A DNA stretch of 64,000 nt from Berberis thunbergii (lineage: Eukaryota > Streptophyta > Magnoliopsida > Ranunculales > Berberidaceae), in NCBI GenBank assembly GCA_003290165.1, contig QNQO01000199.1, forward strand, positions 930,001 to 994,000, in the 5' to 3' direction. The notes under the pieces were generated by a model that was given only the letters and a program-made list of their open reading frames with translations, ran no database searches and was not told where the DNA came from. A program made the translations under genes and the position numbers. Every line of letters begins with the position of its first letter. Positions within the stretch are counted from its first letter, which is position 1. Shown here piece after piece: positions 58,671 to 64,000 of this stretch.

Positions 58671-59660
58671 CTTATACTCGGGTTGAAGGTTTTCTCGATG
58701 CACGGGATGACTTATGATTTGGATTACACGATTAGTCTTATGTGATGATGTGTATGTCCTAGAGGCAGCACCCCGAATGGGAACATACATGTCCACAGTG
58801 GTATCGGTATGTGTATCAAGGCATGCCAAGGTGAGATATGTTCTGTATGGTGGTCTAAGGTGCGATTGTGGAAAATTTGTGATAGACTCGTGCTGCATTT
58901 TATGTCGCTAACTTGTAATAATTACCATATTATTTCTATGACTTTTAGGCAGGAAGTTAAGCCCACTAATGGTTTATACAGGTACAAGGCTTACCACGAG
59001 ATATGTGAATGTGACTTTTGAGGTAATATAATGAGTTTATAATGAAACCACTCGTACTATACTTTTGATAGTGAATTTCTTATTTAACATATATTCTAAT
59101 AGTTTCCATGAGGTATACTAAATTACACAAATGATAGACCAATGAATGAGATATGACATCTTACATATATATGTATATGTATATATAGGTCTGATCATAC
59201 CATCATTGCTAACCCAAGTTGCTTTTCTTTGGCATGTGGGTGTACCTCTATCGTGGTGCAGGTGGTGGTGTGGCTAGTGGTAGTGTTGCAGGCAGTGCAG
59301 TTTAATATTACTCAGTTCAGTCTTTTTGGGTTTCATCGAGTATATAAAGGTTGAACTCTATTTTGCTTAGGTTCGCTTTTTGTATGTAATATATTCTGAT
59401 ACGATGCTTGCAAATATCAATGGTATAACCTTAATATTTTGTGGTTGGGACATTTTATGCTCGTGTTCATTTACTTTAATATTTCCTTCACAGTTTGGGT
59501 GTAATTACATATGTTGTTTTTCTAGACTGAGGCTAGCAAGTATGGATTGTGGCAATGGAAAAAACAAACAGTGTCTCAATTTTAGGAACAATTCGGTGTA
59601 CCGAGAATTTAGTCATGACAATGGCCATGGGGTTTACTCTAATATCCACTAATTTTTTTG

Positions 59661-60440
59661 TTCATTTATATTTTTTTAATTCGTTGGTCTCCTATAAAGG
59701 CTTGATAAATTGATCATGAGATCTTGCTCAATGTAGCAATATTTCATTATTTTTGTATTCCCGACCCTCAAATGTTGATGAGATAGTGAATCTCTCCTAT
59801 TGTGAGAATTCTTTTAAATACCAATTGTTAGATTAAATGTATACTTGAGTTGATCCCATATATAGGTAATGAAACTCCATTTCCCTGGCTTAAGTCAGAA
59901 TACCCATTTGAGTAGAATCCCTCATTGTCAAAAATATCAAGGAATAATAGTTACTTGTTGCTTTTGAAGCAATTATATACCTGAAATTTGTATGAATGAG
60001 GTTTTTTATTTTCTTTTCGTATATCTATTTTTCCCAAATGAATTTTGGTTTTAGGAATTAATTTGAATGCAGGCAATTACAATTTGACGATTAATGGCTA
60101 TGTTCTTGCTAGCATGACTTATGTATCTGACTGCTAATGTTTTTTTTTTTTACCTAATTCCAGAAGTTATGCCTTTCATGAAAATATGGAATTGAGAATA
60201 AGGTTGTAGATGGGAATTCGCGAGAAAGATCTACTAACTGCCCTCTATTTTTTGTTGAAAATTACAATGAAGGTATGCTAATAGACCTATCATGAACAAG
60301 CAACAAATATTTTCATAGGCGACTCTTACCATTGCGAGAGGAATTTTCTTTTGTTTAACCTTGGATGCAGTTGGTCGTTTTAATGTATATAGAAACACAA
60401 AATGCTAATGGAACTTAATTTGTATAGTGTTTGGTTTTAT
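59661..60440. other. Intergenic stretch
   Basis: AT-rich with no recognised feature. The left border of Tat copy d lies somewhere near its end; no LTR is seen there. Confidence 0.4.
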
Positions 60441-60469
60441 GCATTGTGTCGTGTCTGCACTGGGTTTGT

Positions 60470-61290
60470 CAGCCGAATGGGTTTTTCGTTGTCGTTTGAG
60501 GAAGAAAAGCCTGGCTAAGCCCATCCCGACCAGGGTAGCAAAATTGGAGGCGAGCATCGTCTTCTGCTTGATGCTATTATCCTGCTCATTGAGTTAGAGG
60601 GAGAGAACATTAGTCCTCGCACTGACGATTCACGTCGTCATGAGTCTGAGGCGGATGTCGTGCCCTTGAGTCACACAGTCTGTTATGTTGCATCCCGAAG
60701 CTGGCAGGTGAGTCATTGCACTGAATAAAGCTTTTGCAAAGCTGCGGGGGTCGTATTCGGATGCTCTCTACTGAGTGGACTCCCTGACTAGTCAGCTTGC
60801 AAAATGCCAGTATCGCCACGAACTCAATGGTTGTGAAGGTTGTTGTTTCTACCTCTGGTGTGGAATTTGTTGGCATAAAATCGCAATTGAGGTTGGCCAA
60901 GTCGGATTTAGCATCCACCCATGCTGAACTAATACAAACTCAGGCCGAGCTGGAGTGCTTCAATGTAGCTCTGGACAAGTGGTCGTCCGATATTCGGGCC
61001 CAGGAGGATGAGAGGAGGCGGGAATAGACAAAATGGGTTGCCGAATGATGGCAGCTAGAGTCTAAAGTTGACGAGGGGCATTGCCATTTTTTCAAGGTGC
61101 AGCTTACTGTCAGAGGAGCATTCACACTATTCCGCTTTGGTGAATGCGGTGGATTTTGATATGTTATAACGGAGGCCGCTGATCTCATCGGAGGTTGTTC
61201 AGGGTAGATTGCAGCTTTTGGAGCTTATCAGATAAGAGCACTCTGGTGTCAATCTTGACTTCGCTCATTATAGGAGGGTTGTTTTCGAGC
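60470..61290 (+). pseudogene. Antisense extra ORF (aORF) relic of Tat copy d
   Basis: The plus reading gives VFRCRLRKKSLAKPIPTR, then MLHPEAGR and ALNKAFAKLRGSYSDALY, matching the copy a aORF C-terminal part (CRMRKRSLALPNPSG, LHPEAHRRVLILEKAF). A 76-codon open piece (60,797-61,027) is a likely coiled coil (LASTHAELIQTQAELECFNV). Many stops. The N-terminal domain is missing, probably with the lost left end. Confidence 0.6.
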
Positions 61291-61599
61291 CCATCTCTCA
61301 AGGAGAAGTTTTGTTTCTGCAGGACATGCTGCTGAAGAGGTTGTTTCTCTTTAAAATAGTTGTAACGTCCTTCTCAGGACAGAAAAGCACATTTTTTTAT
61401 GAAAGTATTTTTTTGTCCTTTACTATTGAGTTTTCTTTAGACGCTTTGTAGATCATAGAATCTATATTGTTGGGCAAATGCCTATTTTTGTCAATCGAGT
61501 TGTATCATCGGCGACCATTTTTGGCTGCTATTATTTACTGGCGAGCCATTATGGTCTGTGCATTGATCACTTAGCTGGTCATGGTCATCGCACGTAAGA

Positions 61600-63175
61600 A
61601 TGTAGATGAGACATCAGATTCGTCGATCGATGTAATTCACGTGCGACGGAATAGAAGTTGGGCACCTAAAGCCATCGTCATCAGTTGTGGACTGATTGAG
61701 ATCGTTTTGTGATCATTGTTTGTTGGAAAGTGATGGTCTCTTGGCGAGTCATCGTCATCAGGCGGACGAGCGCTGACTAGACTTACCTAATAGGTTCGGC
61801 GATCATTGTCTGTTAGAGGGCAGTGATCCCTTGGCAAGTCATCGTCATCAGACGTGTGAGCATTGACTAGACTTCCATTTCCTCGGTCTTCATCGCCCGC
61901 GCGCAACGGACTATGCTTTTGGCACTAAAAGCCGTCGTCATCAGTTGCAATTTGACTAGGCTTACCTCGTAGGTTCAGCAATCATTGTCTGTTAGAGAGC
62001 AATGATCCCTTGGCGAGTTGTCGTCATCAGACGTGTAAGTGCTGACTAGACTCCCACTTCCTCAACCATCGTTGCCCATGCGTAACAGACTAGGCTTTGG
62101 GAACCAGAAGCCATTGCCATCAATCGTGAAATGACTAGGCTTACCTGGTAAGTTCGATAATCATTGTCTGTTGGATAGCAATTATCCCTTGGCGAGTCGT
62201 CGTCGTCATCAGGTGTGTGAGCACTTACTAGACTCCCACTTCCTCAATCATTATTGCTCGCGCTCAGCGGACTACGCTTTGGGCACGAGAAGTCATCGTC
62301 ATCAATCGCGAACTGACTAGGCTTACCTGGTAAGTTTGATGATCATTGTCTGTTGGAGAGCAATGATCCCTTAGCGAGTCATCGTCATTAGGTGTGTGGG
62401 CACTGACTAGACTTTGACTTCCTTAGCCATCATTTTATGCACGCAACGGACTGGGCTTTGGGCACCAGAAGCATCGTCATCAGTCACGGACTGACTAGGC
62501 TTATCTGGTATGTTCGGCGATCATTGTCTGTTGAAGAGAAATGATCCCTTAGCGAGTCATCATCATTAGGCGTGTGAGCACTGACTAGACTCCCACTTTT
62601 TTGGCCATCATTGCCCGTGCGCAGCGGAATAGGCTTTGGGCACCAGAAGCCTTCGTCATCAGTCGCAAACTGACTAGGCTTGCCTGGTAAGTTCGACGAT
62701 CATTGTCTGTTGGAAAACAATGATCCCTTGGGGAGTCATCGTCATCAGGCATGTGAGTGTTGGCTAGACTCCCACTTCTTTGGCTGTTGTTGCCCGCACG
62801 CAGTGGACTAGGCTTTGGGTACCAGAAACTGTCATCATCAGTTGCAAACTGACTAGGCTTACTTGGTAAAGTTCGGCGATCATTGTCTGTAGGAGAGCAA
62901 TGATCCCTTAGCGAGTCATCGTCATCAGACGTGTGAGCACTAACTAGACTCCCACTTCCTCGGTCGTCATTTCCCATGCGCAGCAAAATAGGTTTTAGGC
63001 ACCAGAAGCCTTCGTCATCTATCGCGAATTGACTAGGCTTACCATGTAAGTTCGAATATCATTGTCTATTGGAGAGCAATGATCCCTTGGCTAGTCGTCA
63101 TCATCAGTCATGTGAGCGCTGACTAGACTCCCACTTCCTCGGTTGTTGTTGCCCGCATGCAGCAAAATAGGCTTT
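61600..63175 (-). repeat. Roughly 180-bp tandem repeat array in copy d
   Basis: The anchor CATTGTCTGTT falls at 61,804, 61,983, 62,162, 62,344, 62,522, 62,701, 62,881 and (as CATTGTCTATT) 63,060: spacings 179, 179, 182, 178, 179, 180 and 179. A partial unit precedes at 61,714. Each unit carries GATCATTG...CAATGATC, an 8-bp stem, and blocks GACTAGGCTTACC and GACTAGACTCCCACTTCC. A minus-strand frame stays open across some units (62,585-62,986) only because the period is close to 60 codons. Confidence 0.92.
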
Positions 63176-63239
63176 GGGGTTGACATTCGAGTATGGTCAC
63201 ATCGGGGATGATTGAGGGTCATAACAGACAGCAGTGGAA

Positions 63240-64000
63240 GTTCTAGTAAAAGCAAATATTTTTATTCATAATATTTTTTGAGATGTTCTACATTCCATAG
63301 TCGTTCAAGCTCGTCGTCGTCTACGTCTTTTAGCTAGTACGTCCTCGGCTTGTTGATCTTAGTTACTCTGTAGGATCCTTCCCAGTTTGGATTTAGCTTT
63401 CCCGCACCAGCTTCTTTGGTGTTTTGTTGGGTCTTCCAGAGTACCCAATCTACCTCCTTGAATTCGCGTGGCTTGACCTTCTTATTGTAGTATTATGTCA
63501 TTCGTTACTGGTAGGCGGTTATCTTGGCGGAGGCTAGATCCTGTTTTTCGTCGAGGAGGTCTAGCCCAACGTGCAAGGCTTCATCGTTACCGTCAGGTCT
63601 AAACTCTTTCCCTCGAAAGGTTGACACTTCGAGTTCTATCGGAACCATAGCTTTTAACTCGTATGCCAGGGTGAAAGATGTATTTTTGGTAGGGATTCTT
63701 TTAGTTGTCTAATATGCCCAAAATATCCCTGGTAGCTCTGGAAACCATTTTTCTTTGGTCGCGTCATGCTTCCTTTTGATCGCCTCTAGGATTGTTTGGC
63801 TGGTAAACTCCTCTTTGCCATTGGTTTGGGGGTGCCCTGGTGAGGAAAAATGATGATTAATATTCAAACTTTTGCACAGTTTTTTAACCTTGATACCTTT
63901 AAACTGAGTTCTCTTGTCGTTGATCAATACTCTGGGGATGCCAAATCTACAAACGATGGTGGCCCATATGAATTTTTTTATATAGACTAGCCTTATTTTG
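63240..64000 (-). pseudogene. Integrase relic of Tat copy d
   Basis: The minus reading at 63,709-63,927 has INDKRTQFKG (second catalytic Asp region) and PGHPQTNGKEEFTSQTILEA (catalytic Glu region), as in copy b. The C-terminal part with the conserved YN.KV....F..GDLV pattern lies at 63,250-63,520 with stops. It continues past the window edge. Confidence 0.78.

Larger units (their letters stand above)
55651..59660 (+). other. Unidentified repeat-like region, possibly a long LTR
   Basis: At 55,676-56,318 a CT-rich leader-like segment gives two overlapping frames (183 and 199 codons) rich in Ser, His, Pro and Leu, with no domain. Downstream phrases such as TAATGCCTTTTAGAGAGTTT followed by CATTTTGACTTTTGTATAAC recall, from memory, long LTRs of Del/Tekay chromoviruses. 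A hAT-type MITE interrupts it at 57,220. No gag-pol is attached, so this is only a suggestion. Confidence 0.3.
60440..64000 (-). mobile_element. Tat-lineage Ty3/gypsy element (copy d), cut by the window edge
   Basis: Minus-oriented: integrase at the right edge, an array of about 180-bp repeats, then an antisense ORF reading plus. The 3' LTR and polypurine tract are missing on the left. The layout equals copy b except for the expanded array. Confidence 0.75.

Noticed and set aside
62585..62986. A 133-codon repetitive Asp/Ser-rich frame on the minus strand
   Set aside because: It exists because the tandem unit is close to 180 bases, a multiple of three; other units break the frame and there is no domain.
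61600..63175. CRISPR-like array
   Set aside because: The repeats are about 180 bases, head to tail with no unique spacers, in a plant retrotransposon.

Overview
The window is nuclear DNA of a flowering plant, almost certainly a eudicot. The evidence is a nine-exon plastid-targeted isoprenoid gene with standard GT-AG introns, embedded in AT-rich DNA crowded with plant Ty3/gypsy retrotransposons, MITEs and a plant RTE-type LINE. I cannot name the species.

Only one gene looks intact: a type-II 1-deoxy-D-xylulose-5-phosphate synthase (DXS2-like) at 19,238-22,297 (+), 717 codons over nine exons with every splice phase closing correctly. A second host gene is a broken piece of a GH31 alpha-xylosidase/alpha-glucosidase gene at about 11.6-12.3 kb (+), with a frameshift and no 3' part.

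Layout. 1-2.4 kb: 3' end of a Tat-lineage element (antisense ORF, polypurine tract, LTR). 2.4-7.4 kb: decayed Athila-type element (-). 7.4-9.7 kb: 5' end of a second Tat element (-; LTR, PBS, gag, protease). 11.3-13.0 kb: GH31 pseudogene and a GC-rich foldback MITE with a 9-bp target duplication. 13.8-15.9 kb: short non-autonomous element with Tat-type LTRs, 74-bp tandem repeats and a tRNA-derived SINE-like head. 16.1-17.0 kb: a miniature element whose two LTRs face each other, flanked by a perfect 5-bp duplication. 19.0-22.4 kb: DXS2. 22.75-31.1 kb: Tat element (-), 5'-truncated, with pol and an antisense ORF. 31.1-38.0 kb: mostly featureless AT-rich DNA with two MITEs. 38.4-49.0 kb: Tat element (+) carrying a nested 5.6-kb Athila-derived element with no coding region. 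49.0-54.2 kb: chromovirus-like gypsy (-), itself hit by a LINE and a hAT element, each with clean target duplications. 54.4-54.9 kb: Tat LTR fragment. 55.6-59.7 kb: unidentified, perhaps a long LTR, holding a hAT-type MITE. 60.4-64.0 kb: Tat element (-) with a roughly 180-bp tandem array between its antisense ORF and integrase.

Themes. Four separate Tat copies keep an extra ORF antisense to gag-pol next to the 3' LTR. The 3' untranslated zone of one copy has grown into a satellite-like array. The oddest structure is the inverted-LTR miniature element at 16,092-16,965, which looks like a real integration product with two U3 ends. No sign of a gene cluster, CRISPR or other multi-gene system was found.
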